Source of the DNA: Trichobilharzia regenti
Lineage: Eukaryota; Platyhelminthes; Trematoda; Strigeidida; Schistosomatidae
Direction: 5' to 3'
DNA: 64,000 bases
NCBI GenBank assembly: GCA_944472135.2
Contig: OX235270.1
Span: 83,337,168-83,401,167 of the forward strand
Each line of letters starts with the position of its first letter. Positions within the stretch are counted from its first letter, which is position 1. Shown one piece after another: positions 53,991 through 64,000 of the stretch. The position numbers and the translations under genes were made by a program. The notes under the pieces were generated by a model that worked only from the letters and a program-made list of their open reading frames with translations, searched no databases and was not told the origin of the DNA.

Positions 53991-55059
53991 AAGAAAACTG
54001 TGCAATAAAGTCTAGCTGTCATGGTGAATGTCTGCCTATATTTAAGTTTAAGGGGTGTGAGTGATTTTCGGTCTGCGAAAATGGTGAACCAGCTTAGTAC
54101 CGCTGAAAGTCGAATACATCTTAAAGTACAGAGTGTAGCGTCATAATCCCCGCTGGAAGTACTGAGATTTATCTCCGTAGTATCCAGCTCACAAAACAAA
54201 TCTGGCTACCATTGACCACTTACCAGCTGTTGTTGTGATGCATTAATCTCAGCAATGGATGGATGCCTAGGAATGCTGTTGAGTCCTGCCAGGCCAAAAA
54301 GGTGATATCCACGAAGGTCTTTTCAACCTTACAGATAGTGGTTCCAATGTATATATCATTCGTTATTAACATGAAGGTGATCTATCAACACTTGGCAGTC
54401 GGTACAGTTGGGAATGAACTACCGATAATGACTTACCAGGCCATCAGAGTTATGAAAACGGTTTACCGCTTCCGGCACTAGAAAGTTCCTAATCGCCTCT
54501 TCTACACTGGCTAGTGGGCTGTTACCGTTACAGCCAAGAAAGTCACGGCATCCTACTCCTATTTGATTCTTGTGAATATTGATGTTAACAGGCAAAGGTG
54601 AGTTCCAAATGTCGGAGATGAGGCATGGATATGGTGCAGTAGATTGCAGTCTGGGATAGTTTTGACATCCCAACTTAGGAGTCCCATATTTGTGATCCTA
54701 CTTAAGAACTAAGTGAAGCAACATTGCACTTAGACTGTTTGAGGGTTGAATAATATAGATTTGGACTTATGGTCGAATTCATTTTTTGACAGTCTTAGCT
54801 TATTTGTAGCTAGCCGACCAGCTTTTGGGGCCACAGACTGCCCTCTCATCACAGTGCGATGTGAAGCTATATTGGACCGTTAGGTTTTAGGCTGAGTAGT
54901 TGAATGTAATGTGGTTTCCTTACTAATCAGTAAGAAACTTCCACCTGAATACGTATTTCCTTTGATAACCACTTGAGTGGTAACTCTTATTAGTCGTTAT
55001 CTGAGGACATCTACAGATAGGCCGAGATGACACACTGAATCCACGTCTACGATATGCAT

Positions 55060-55620
55060 TACGACGTCAGCGAAAAGAAAAAAAATCACTGAATAGGCTT
55101 GCGTTGGAGTAAACATACTCTCCTCGAAATGTTGTGATAGGATTTCCTCTCACGGTAAAGACAAGTTCATTCCGTATTTCAGGAACTACGGTGACTGCCA
55201 AACCAGCATTGATGAAGTAACAGGTGATGATATCCGTCGACGAAGACAACAACGGCCACTGTCAGCGCTAACATATGCTGGCTGATTGATTCTCATAGTT
55301 TTGGTGACTTTAATAAAACTATAAGATTTCTTACAAAGTTCTGTCCCCTTGCTTTAGGTAACATTAAACCAACCCCGATACCATATTTTGGTTTCCGGTG
55401 GTTGAGATTTCGAGTGATTATGTAAGTAACATCGTTGAGATGAGTTTCTACGGCGGTGAAGAAGACCACAGGGGCCCTTTGACTCGAGAAGACTTTTAAC
55501 AGCGTTTAATAGTTCTGCTGAACCCAAGTAAAAGCTGTGAGACAGCTTATCCGCAAGGAATGCCTCTGTTAAAGGTCGTCGGGATATCTCCAACATTCTA
55601 TCCGACGATGTAGCCAAGTC
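55060..55620 (-). pseudogene. CsRn1-like gag-protease remnant
   Basis: Minus strand: SDRMLEISRRPLTEAFLADK and SAELLNAVKSLL (55617-55500) align with TDRILEITKRS…ELCNSIQQMF of the 49-kb gag. RNSSQRCYLHNHSKSQ follows. Further left, CYFINAGLAVTVVPEIRNEL (55250-55150) corresponds to the protease GYLVDTGAEVSVLP with DTG changed to NAG, then GNPITTFRGEYVYSNASL. The active site is lost. Downstream pol sequence could not be recognised. Confidence 0.65.
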
Positions 55621-56959
55621 ACATTAACAGATCTGCCTGGCTGTGGAAACTCAAACATGAACATTTCTGTGAAAGCGTGCTTGTGGATTAACTGTTACTT
55701 AAATCGAAATTATTGAAACGCTCATTTAGTCGCTAGAGATCTAAGATGTCCTTTCTTTTCAGGCCTGCCACTTTAACAGCCTCGTAAAGATCGCTTACCA
55801 CTGGGGTGAATATGTGTAAGGTAATACACTTGTTTTCTCTCAGGAGAGCATGCATGACTACCAGGAGTTAGGGGCATCGTTCTTTTACTCCACATCAGAT
55901 TACGCCCAAAAAAAGCATGTTGGAAATTGTATTCTGATAAAGTGATTACCTTTTTTAATTATTATATTACTTTTATTATGTGTATATATTGTCAGAGCAA
56001 AATGGCATAACTAAACTGGTTTGTTATACGGTTTAAGGTGTGAAGGTGTTGTTGTTTGGCCACATGAAAACAATGATGTTAAAAAGTAGTAAACGATAAA
56101 TGAGAAAAATAAGAAGAAAATACAACAAAATCACTGTGATCGAGTTAAAGCTCTTCGCGAGGCTACCAGTGTAGGAGATGACGAATATCAATGAGCAAAT
56201 AAAATGTGATGATAAGTTATTAGGTGTATGTAGTCATCCACCTCCAGGTGTACGCACTAACTGAGATCAGAGGAGAGTCAAAATCCCAAAGCACAGAAAT
56301 AATTCGGTCGTTCAAAAGACGAAAAATCTCAGGATCAATATAGTTATGACGTGATGCAGACTTAACTAAATAAAAATAGTACATGAATAACTGAAAAATG
56401 TAAAACGACAGCGGATGGAATGCTAGAACGGATAGCTTCAGCTTGACGAGTCAACTTGAACAATGAAGTTCAGTACTCAGGTTGAATGGTCGTAAAATCC
56501 CTAGGTTAATAATTTTGGGAAGACATTCATTTCTACAAGAAAATATAGGAACATTCTCGGAAGTGTCTGCACGGTTAACTGCGGTAACAAAGATACTAAA
56601 AACTAAGCTGCAAGTATTCTAGACAATTCAGGCTATGAAAAATTAAATATTTGGTTTAGGAACATAAATTAACCCTTAAACTGATAGTTTAATGATTTGA
56701 TTTTCGAATTTCTATAGGAGTGAAGGATTACAGAAATTGCGTCAAAACTCTTACTACTTCGGTATCACAAAAAAAATTCAAAATGCAAAAGAGCTTGCAG
56801 TAAACATCATCACGGTCTGTCAAGCTGTAGAGAGCATACTGTTACCTAGGTTTGTATTTTGACGTTGTCGCGCGTTTTTTTAAAAGTGATTTGGTCACTT
56901 TTGGAGTACATCTGATTATCTTAACGTGAATAAACTCTGTATAAACCTCGTCTAGTCTA
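55621..56959. other. No gene seen
   Basis: No recognised domain. Confidence 0.35.
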
Positions 56960-58190
56960 CTATCCCGCCGGTTTTCTAGCCCGTCCAAAGACAGGGAAAA
57001 GAGGAAGGGTCGGGCGGGGGGCTAGCAACCCTAGCCCACAAAATCATTTAGACTGCTGCAGAAACTTCAGTGCACTACAAAAATATTAAATATGAAAACT
57101 TATTCTTTACTGAAATCGAAGAAGTAAAATGATCTGACCCGGTAAAAGTCTTCAGTAAGATCAAGACCGGATAGGATTCCCTCTGAGACACTGAAAACGG
57201 ACCCAGAGATCGCTGCAAATGTTCTCACGGCATTATTGCGAAAGGCTTGGAAGGAAGGAAAGGCGTCTACCGATTGGAAGAAAGGCTGAATGCCTTGTCA
57301 AGCTGCCAAAGAATGGCAACTTACGCCTCACTCCTCAAAATCTGGCATGAGATAAATGCTCTTTTCCACGCCAAGTAAAACACTAAGTCACATTCTCCTG
57401 GAATGTATAAAAGATGCACTGGACGCAAAACTCCACTAGCCGGAACAAGCTGGATTCAGAAAAGGCAATCATGTGCTGATCAAATTTCAATTCTAATCAA
57501 AGCATAGAATGCCAGTCAAACCTCTACCTCAACTTTCTTCGTCGACTTCGAAAAAGCCCTCACCAGACAGCACATCGTTGACCGAGAAGTAATTATGGCA
57601 TGTAGTGCCCAATGTCTTTATCAACCTCATCCAACAGCTGGTTATATGACAATGCCACGTGTCAGATGGTCCACAATGGAAAACTCAGCGTAGCCTTTTC
57701 AGTGAACACTGGAGTAAAACAGGGCTACCTGTTATTATAGATGATATTCCTGATTGTGCGTTAGACTGTGAGTCGGAAGACAGGAGTACTCTGCACTGAC
57801 CGATAACAAGACTCCAGATCTGGATTTCGGAAGTGGATGATTTATGTCTAATGTCACACAAGCTCAGTCTTACAGGCGAAAAACAACAAATTGGCTGAGG
57901 AAGCAACCAGCGAAGACAAGACGCCATCCAGGTGATCATAGAGAAGACGGAGGTGATGAAGATAACCAACCAACCAACAGTAACAACAACAACCAGCACC
58001 AATCACCATCAACGGGAGAGATTTGACAGGAGCTACTTTCTTTACTTATCTAGGAAGCACGGTTTCAATCATAGGCACATGAAATGGATGTAGATGTCGA
58101 AGGCAGAATCGGAAAGTCAAGATACTCCTTCATCAATCTGAAAATAGATTGGAAATCTTCTCCAAAGAGTCAGTCATATGAAGAAGATGT
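56960..58190 (+). mobile_element. RTE-type LINE with 5' leader, decayed
   Basis: The leader GGGGGGCTAGCAACCCTAGC … CTGCTGCAGAAACTTCAG (57015-57075) matches the RTE 5' end and SINE-D middle. Coding remnants follow: GTCAAGCTGCCAAAGAATGG onward parallels 14862-15020, NFLRRLRKSPHQ, NTGVKQGYL and KITNQPTNSNNNN. The endonuclease is missing, so the copy is deleted between leader and RT. Confidence 0.7.
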
Positions 58191-60224
58191 AGACTAAATC
58201 CTTTTTAAAGGGTTGATTTTACCTTTTATTCTAATTCTGAATGAAATCTCTGCTGATACTGAGTGACCAGAAGTGATGATGTGCTCTAGAATTGAGCTGT
58301 AGTCTGTTCTAAATTCTCCTCTCAACAACCATACTGGTAAGTATGCATGGGTTCGTTTAGACAATATCCTCAATGTAGGTCTTGTGTACTTGGCTCTACA
58401 GAAACAAGTGAACTTTTATGGCTTTAATGAACATGGTCTCACCATTGTTCCCTGAGCAGAAACCATGTGAGTTTATTGACTGAAGTAATTTGAACGCTGG
58501 TATACTGAGTACCCAGTTTTTATTCAACGATAGACAGAATGATGGAGTAGCAATTGTTCCCCCCTCTTGATGTATTACTCGCCAACTGTCTCATGGTATA
58601 TGTTTAATCCACTTGCCTCCAATCAACAACTAATCATTTCAAAGTTTACAAAGCGGTACATGGACAATAGCTTTATTATTATCGATAAAAAATACTACGC
58701 TAAGTAAAATCCTGGGGATCTTAAACATTGCGCTTAGATCAATCAGCCGCAGATTGCAAACAGATGGAACTCTATAAACATTATTCACAGCAAGACAAAA
58801 TGGAATAGATAACTGAAGAACTTTCAAAGTTATGTCTCAATTAGCATCTCTTCGATGAGAATCTAGTAATCCACGCTAAATGTCAGCATTATTCACTTAT
58901 GCTTCCATCGTGTTTGTGAAATGCTGCGATGACAAATACTGTCAAAAAAAATCTGTGAATTATTCTGCATCCACCATCCGCAACTACTGAATAGAAATAT
59001 GAACTGCTTCACGTAGCTGACCCTAAATATCCAAGTGATGTGATAAATGAGACAATACCACTTGAGAAACTCACTAGATGTTATTTGTTGACAAAAGCAC
59101 TCACATAACTGTTACACATTACACTATATTCTTCAGAAATTGACTAATTGCACAAAATTCTATTGGTAGAGGCGTTTAAGTACTGTTAATTGCTTTTCTG
59201 TCTGTCGTTTATCATTTTTTTGTGTTCAACTTTATACTACATATCACTAGTAAGCACTGTGGTGTGTGTAACTTCGTAACCATGATTCTGTTTGCTACTG
59301 AAGTTTACTTCAATGCATTAATACTCTATTGGATGCATATTAAGCATTTCCTTATAGTTGAACATTATCTGCTGTATATGGCTTACTTATATGCCCCTTT
59401 ATTGTCGAGAATTGTTCACGCGCATACCTTTATTCTATGCCTGGCTTTCGCAAGCTGTTACAATCTACACATCGGTTGGCCGCCTCTGACACAGCTTTGT
59501 TTGTTATTTATTGACGCATACTAACTGTGCTTTTTTGACGACATCTAACCACAAGACACCTCACCACCACTTGAGGCTTGCATATTATATTGCATTACTT
59601 TATGTGTAATATAGTAGCGTATTATAAAGCGAACCTGTGTATTTTGGGATTTTACGCGTCACTCTATGCGTGGTTTAACTAATCGTTTAGATTATCGCCT
59701 CGGATTTCTTAAAAGAAGGCCATAGAGATACAGTGTATGAAAAGTTACAAAGCCAGCAGCTTTCTTCAATAGCAAGATCTACTCCTTTTAGGCGAAATAT
59801 CCTGAATCTATGCAGCATCTCGTCCGCTAATAGTAAGAATAATGGCGCTCCTGATGTTATTACAACTTAGATGACGTTCCCTTGATTGTAACTTTAATTT
59901 CTACAATTGTAGTAACACAAACATTTCATTTCACATAATTGGCTTCCTGCAACAAATAAATTTATGATTGCAGATACTTATCTGTTGTCTTTCTAAAGAA
60001 CAGTTCCCATAGTGTTTATCCAAGATTGTTACTCTAGCTATGGTCAGATTTTTATCAGTCTTGCTGACAGGATACTCGTTCGTTAATTAAATGTGACGGG
60101 GTTCACCAGTATCTTAAGTTTACACATTATTCAAATTGTAGTATCCTAGGGTTTATAGAAATTATATACATATATACCTACATAATTCCAAGCCAATCTG
60201 AAGTTGTATTATGTAGTTCGTAGG
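58191..60224. other. Unassigned sequence
   Basis: The plus-strand frame at 59222-59524 (100 codons) is rich in aromatic and hydrophobic residues and lacks a known motif or gene context. Nothing else is recognised. Confidence 0.35.
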
Positions 60225-61400
60225 CATTCATTATATTTCTAGACCTAAAGGCGGAATTCGATTCTGTCGACCGGGAGGTTCTCTGAAGATGCTTGGATGT
60301 AAAGGGAATCCCGAGAAAATACATTGCAGTGATCAACGAACTCTACTCAAACTCATCCAAGGTGAGGGTTTACGGCGAATTGTCATCTGAAGTGGTGACG
60401 ACTAGTGGTGTCCGTCAGGGATGCCCATTATCCCCATTTCTATTCAACTTCATCATTGATATACTAATGGACTTAACTCTAACTGACTTAAGCAAATCAG
60501 GGATTGACTTCCTACCAGGGAATAATCTCGTTGACCTAGAATATGCAGACGATATAGTCCTCCCACCTGGGTGAAGACGCTGACAAAGTGCAGAGTCTTC
60601 TGAACACCTTGAGCTGCAATCTACGAATGTTTGGCATGCGATTCGCTCCTGGTGTCAAATATAAGATAATTTTACAGGACTGGACTACACTGGCTCCTAG
60701 TTTAGAAATAGGGAGTCTAGTGGTAGAGCGTGTTGACTGCTTCACTTACTTGGGGAGTACCATCAGCCCCAACGGGTTGATCTCTGACGAAATCTCAGCT
60801 GGGTACGGATACAGAGGGCTAGTTTCGCATATGCCAGTTTACGCCATCTCTAGAGTAGACGAGATATTCAACTATCGACCAAAGGGTGGGTGTACTGCCA
60901 TCTTTGCGCTTCGACCTTCTTTATGGCTGTGAGCGAGACCTAGCCACTGAGAGTGGAAGACATGAACAGATTAGCTGTCTTTGATCGCGGGTGCCTGCGT
61001 TCTATCTCCCGTGTAAAGTGGCATAATAAGGTGAGCAATATTGAGGTTAGGCATCGGTCGAGTTCTAGGTAAACAGGGGAAATCAATCGACGAGGTTGTG
61101 AAGTTACATCGACTAAGATGGTTAGGACATGTGTTAAGTATGGCTAGTCATCGCCTTCCTCGACAATCGGCAATGTTAGCTGACATAGGATCAGGTTTGA
61201 AAAGAGCTAGTAGTGGTCAAACTAAAACACGGCTTCATCAGTAAATCAAGTCTATAACAGTAAGTTTAAACCAATCACGTAGGAAGGTGTAGACTTCCAG
61301 GTTGGGGTCCTCGGGACGGTAAAAACCAATGGTTGGAAACAATGGGTCGTTCTTAACAGCTGGTGCAGATGCGTCCACTCCTTGTGACTTGTAATATTCA
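60225..61400 (+). mobile_element. Second non-LTR LINE family, RT remnant
   Basis: IFLDLKAEFDSVDREVL, then GIPRKYIAVINELYSNSSKV, SGVRQGCPLSPFLFNFIIDI and DLEYADDIVL, which carries the catalytic Asp pair of the RT. After a frameshift: MRFAPGVKYKIILQDW, ERVDCFTYLGSTISPNGLIS, then KSIDEVVKLHRLRWLGHVLS. The 3' end at about 61300-61400 has CCAGGTTGGGGTCC. The YADD and FTYLG blocks place it with endonuclease-bearing LINEs; it shares DNA identity with 40960-41640. Confidence 0.8.
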
Positions 61401-61693
61401 ATAAAACTATATCGTTCTCCGATATTACTCTCCTTCTTGCCTCATATCTCTGTTTACTGTCTCTATTATGCCTTTCTGGTACTTTCTTTTCTTACTTTGT
61501 GTGCTACATGGCGTGTGGCGACTTGAACCGCCTCACATCGGTGCAAAGTTCTATGTCGAAAACAGACAGAGAGACAGTTCGTAAAATGCTGTCACCAAGA
61601 AGAAAATACAGTAGGTAAATTAGGGAAAAATTTACAAACTTCATAGAACACAACACGAACTAAGGAGAAGAATAATTTCAGAGGGGAAAAAAT

Positions 61694-62043
61694 TTATTCT
61701 TCATCTAATTCTAATATAGGAAATGTAGTTAAGGGAACAGTTGATGAGGTATAATGTGTCCTATGAGGAATACTACTGTTACTACTGCTACTATCAGCTT
61801 CATCACCTTCTGGAATTATTCTCAAGATTTCTTCTTCTTCTTTTGTTGTTGTTGTTGCTGCTGCTGTACTAGAGATGTCGGAGGAAATGACAACGTTCGA
61901 CTCAAGATTTTTCTTTGAAAGACTTCCAAATTGATTAAAATCAACATTGTTGTTGGAATCTGGGGTATTAAGGGTGGGACAGTTGTGAAATACGCTGTCA
62001 TGAAGATGTTCTGAAGGATTTGTATTATCACATATTTCAGGCA
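61694..62043 (-). CDS. Gene 2, terminal exon
   Basis: 350-nt minus-strand exon after acceptor CAAATATTTTAG. It reads PEICDNTNPSEHLHD, then NNNVDFNQFGSLSKKNLES, a TAAATTTTKEEEE stretch and the end TVPLTTFPILELDEE, TAA at 61696-61694. It begins with two bases completing a Val codon from the upstream exon. AATAAA overlaps the stop. The tail is Ser/Thr/Asn/acid-rich and probably disordered; the family was not recognised. Confidence 0.65.
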
Positions 62044-62185
62044 CTAAAATATTTGTAGAGAAAAACAAACAAATAAACACGAAATAAAATGAGAGATTGT
62101 TTATTCAGCAAAGATCTTTGAAGAGAAGTATAAAAGAACAAAATATGCCCACCAAAATAAAGAAGTTATTAAGTAATCATCTTAC

Positions 62186-62379
62186 CACGGCTATGCTTAT
62201 TGTCTAATTCATTTTTAGAAGATGAAGAGGACCCATTTTCGAATTTACACGTGTTACTTTTAGAGTCATTCAATAATTCACCATCTTTTTTCGTGGATCT
62301 TCTTCTTTTATTGTCTGAATGATTTGAATTCCCATCGTTTGTATGTTGATGGTGACCGGTCTGCCGAGTGACTTTCTTT
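62186..62379 (-). CDS. Gene 2, penultimate exon
   Basis: 194-nt minus-strand exon between acceptor TTTTCATTCACAG and donor GTAAG. It reads KKVTRQTGHHQHTNDGNSNH, SDNKRRRSTKKDGELLNDSK and SNTCKFENGSSSSSKNELDN. Only one frame is open, and its end phase matches the next exon across a 142-nt intron. KRRR and KK clusters could serve as a nuclear localisation signal (inference). Further exons lie outside or were not detected. Confidence 0.65.
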
Positions 62380-62559
62380 CTGTGAATGAAAAGTCAATAA
62401 TAATTAAGACTACAATGCAGTCTATACACATCAAAACGAAAACTTTTACAGAGAATATGACAATGAATATATATATATGTGTGGGTTAATGACAAATTCT
62501 GACTTGACCTACCTAGGTAGCTGAACCATAAGTGTCTCTCTGAACAAAGTAGAGATTAC

Positions 62560-62911
62560 GTTCTTAGATGTTTGGAGGCGATCGCAAGGAAGCCTTCCAC
62601 ATAGGTGTTGTGTTTGTTGGCACTTGTCAGTCAGCAATTTGAGCTCGCAATCTATCTCCGGTAGGGCTATATTAGATAATTTGATTGGGTAGTGACTGGT
62701 GTTGTGCGTCTAGTCTTATGTTTGCCGCAGACTGAATCTTATGAGAAAGGACTGAAGATAGTCCCTGCTGACTGGTAAGTGCCGATAAGCACGATACCTA
62801 GGTCGAAGGCATGATTTCGATTACCTTCAACTATCTTATAGAAACAATTTACAGTGCACCGTGATGGCAAGCCACCTAACATAGTGGCCACATTGCAAAC
62901 TTCACTGATAG
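62560..62911. mobile_element. SINE-B related inverted pair, left of LTR insertion
   Basis: A minus-strand SINE-B end (TTGGAGGCGATCGCAAGGAAG … TTGTCAGTCAGCAA, 62571-62640) faces a plus-strand one (GCTGACTGGTAAGTGCCG … CACGATACCTAGGTC, 62758-62805). Both have decayed hammerheads. The trailing module GTGCACCGTGATGGCAAGCC … TTCACTGATAG is interrupted at 62911 by an LTR element and resumes at 63825. Confidence 0.65.
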
Positions 62912-63373
62912 TGTGATGATGCTGTGATACAGACCATGTGTTCTAACGGAATATTACTCTCACATATTCCAACAGTTCAATATAGCATTAGCAACAGAAT
63001 ATGATGGGTCTGTGTGAACATTCCATTTCATATCGTTTGATGAAAACCAAAATCACACTGCAAGGATATAAATAGTTGTTCGATCGCTTGAAAATATATT
63101 TTGGCTTCAGCGTCTTGCCTTCTGTTGTTACACTTGGTGTGGCTGCCTGCCGACAATTGCAAAGCTTATGCCCTGCAGTTTTTGAAGGAGAGATATGGAT
63201 CTTCTGGCAGCACTTTGAGGCTGTTGTGCAGTTGAATGACATTCAAGATTTGTCAGCGATGAGGCTGTCACTTGGAACACTGGTGGGAGGTCGGACGACG
63301 GTAGCATGTGATAGAGTGAAGCGAAACACCGGTGAATACGCACCAGGGTCATGCAAACTGCTTCCAAAGTGAG

Positions 63374-63415
<42 letters not shown>

Positions 63416-63824
63416 GCCATGAGACGGGATCCCGTATATACAATCAGAAATGCAAACAAAGAGAAGCGGATGAACGTCAGCGAGCCCCACCGCAGCAAGA
63501 AAAGCTAACGAAACCGCCAGCACCAAGAAGATCAAACCGACTTCAGTCGAAAGTTTTTGATGGGGGAGGGGAGACAAGTGTGGTGGTGTGCTACAGAGAA
63601 TGTGTCCAGCGGAATATTATATTCACATATTCTCTCAGTTCAATACAGCATTAGCAACAAGATACTGTATGTATATTTGAACATTCTATTTCATGTCGTC
63701 TAAGGTAAACCGAAATCGCACGTTCAATGATTGGTTAGAGTATATAAAACTGTGTATATATAAATAGCGGTGTGATCACTTGAAAATATACCTTGGCTTC
63801 CGTGTCTCACCTTCTGTTGTTACA
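62912..63824 (+). mobile_element. Small non-autonomous LTR element
   Basis: LTRs 62912-63132 and 63579-63824 both start TGTG(A/G)TG and end CTTCTGTTGTTACA. Target duplication ATAG lies at 62908-62911 and 63825-63828. The 446-base inside contains a gag-like start (VFEGEIWIFWQHFEAVVQLN, then GTLVGGRTTVACDRVKR), an (AT)n run and a pol-tail-like PAPRRSNRLQSK. The purine tract GATGGGGGAGGGGAGACAAG precedes the 3' LTR. Everything between early gag and the pol tail is missing. Confidence 0.85.
63377..63411. repeat. (AT)n microsatellite inside LTR element
   Basis: About 17 TA units at the site of the internal deletion. Confidence 0.95.
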
Positions 63825-64000
63825 ATAGAATTCAGTCTACACCAAACAAAGGACTAGACGACTAATGACACTAGTTACTGACTACCTATTATCCAATCAA
63901 AGAGATTATGTTCCCCGTATAATTAAATCTTATTCAATCGAACAAAACATGGATAATAATAATAATAACAATGATAATAATGTGAAGTATTAAAGCCACA
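63825..64000. mobile_element. SINE-B leader module, right of LTR insertion
   Basis: GAATTCAGTCTACACCAAAC and AAGGACTAGACGACTAATGACACTAG match the leader at 6907-6960 and 26063-26115. The window ends in an AAT-rich tract. Confidence 0.6.

Noticed and set aside
53972..54673. Minus-strand frames as RT/integrase of the 55-kb remnant
   Set aside because: Position would fit pol, but no RT or integrase motif could be identified.
59222..59524. 100-codon plus-strand frame with many hydrophobic residues
   Set aside because: Low-complexity aromatic/Cys bias, no motif, no splice or repeat context; treated as chance.
20708..63411. (AT)n tracts as promoters or origins
   Set aside because: Simple dinucleotide repeats with no supporting signals.
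1..64000. CRISPR arrays, operons, bacterial promoters or terminators
   Set aside because: The window is eukaryotic; no regularly spaced short direct repeats or operon structure were seen.

Overview
The window looks like nuclear DNA of a blood fluke, most likely Schistosoma. It is AT-rich, intron-bearing and packed with retroelements. It carries two copies of the schistosome Smα-type SINE (tRNA-like head plus hammerhead-ribozyme body). It also has Penelope-like elements (PLEs) with GIY-YIG domains, RTE- and CR1-like LINEs, and Ty3/gypsy LTR elements resembling the CsRn1/Boudicca group. The species cannot be read from the window.

Host genes occupy very little of it. Gene 1 (minus strand) is supported by four phase-compatible 3' exons at 36027-35774, 35747-35594, 28713-28541 and 9258-9140. 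Its introns are 26 nt, 6.9 kb and 19.3 kb. The C-terminal 232 residues are coiled-coil-like and I do not recognise the family. Gene 2 (minus strand) has its last two exons at 62379-62186 and 62043-61694, encoding a low-complexity Ser/Thr/acidic tail. An orphan plus-strand candidate terminal exon lies near 42.66-42.82 kb.

Layout: 0-9 kb is mainly PLE remnants, one split by a CR1-like LINE, plus SINEs. From 10.5 to 13.7 kb there is a near full-length RTE-type LINE (minus strand) with a 13-bp target duplication, inserted in an older PLE tail. From 14 to 23 kb there are decayed RTE copies, SINEs and an inverted Smα pair. From 24 to 28.3 kb there are three palindromic PLEs, one split by a SINE and one inserted into a SINE. 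From 30.0 to 30.5 kb there is an inverted pair of hammerhead SINEs. From 31.5 to 33.3 kb lies an internally deleted LTR element. From 37 to 45 kb there are a solo LTR, RTE/CR1 remnants and SINEs. A 256-bp-arm PLE palindrome lies at 47.4-48.1 kb and a deleted LTR element at 49.0-50.6 kb. The 30-kb SINE pair recurs at 50.8-51.3 kb. Beyond that are a decayed gag-pro, two LINE remnants, gene 2, and a small LTR element inserted in a SINE at 62.9-63.8 kb.

The most interesting pattern is the spread of hammerhead-ribozyme folds. Three tRNA-headed SINE families carry them with different helices, and one copy at 7089-7131 has a fully canonical core. Several PLE 3' regions also carry hammerhead or hammerhead-like folds, and nearly every PLE and most hammerhead-SINE copies sit in inverted-repeat pairs.
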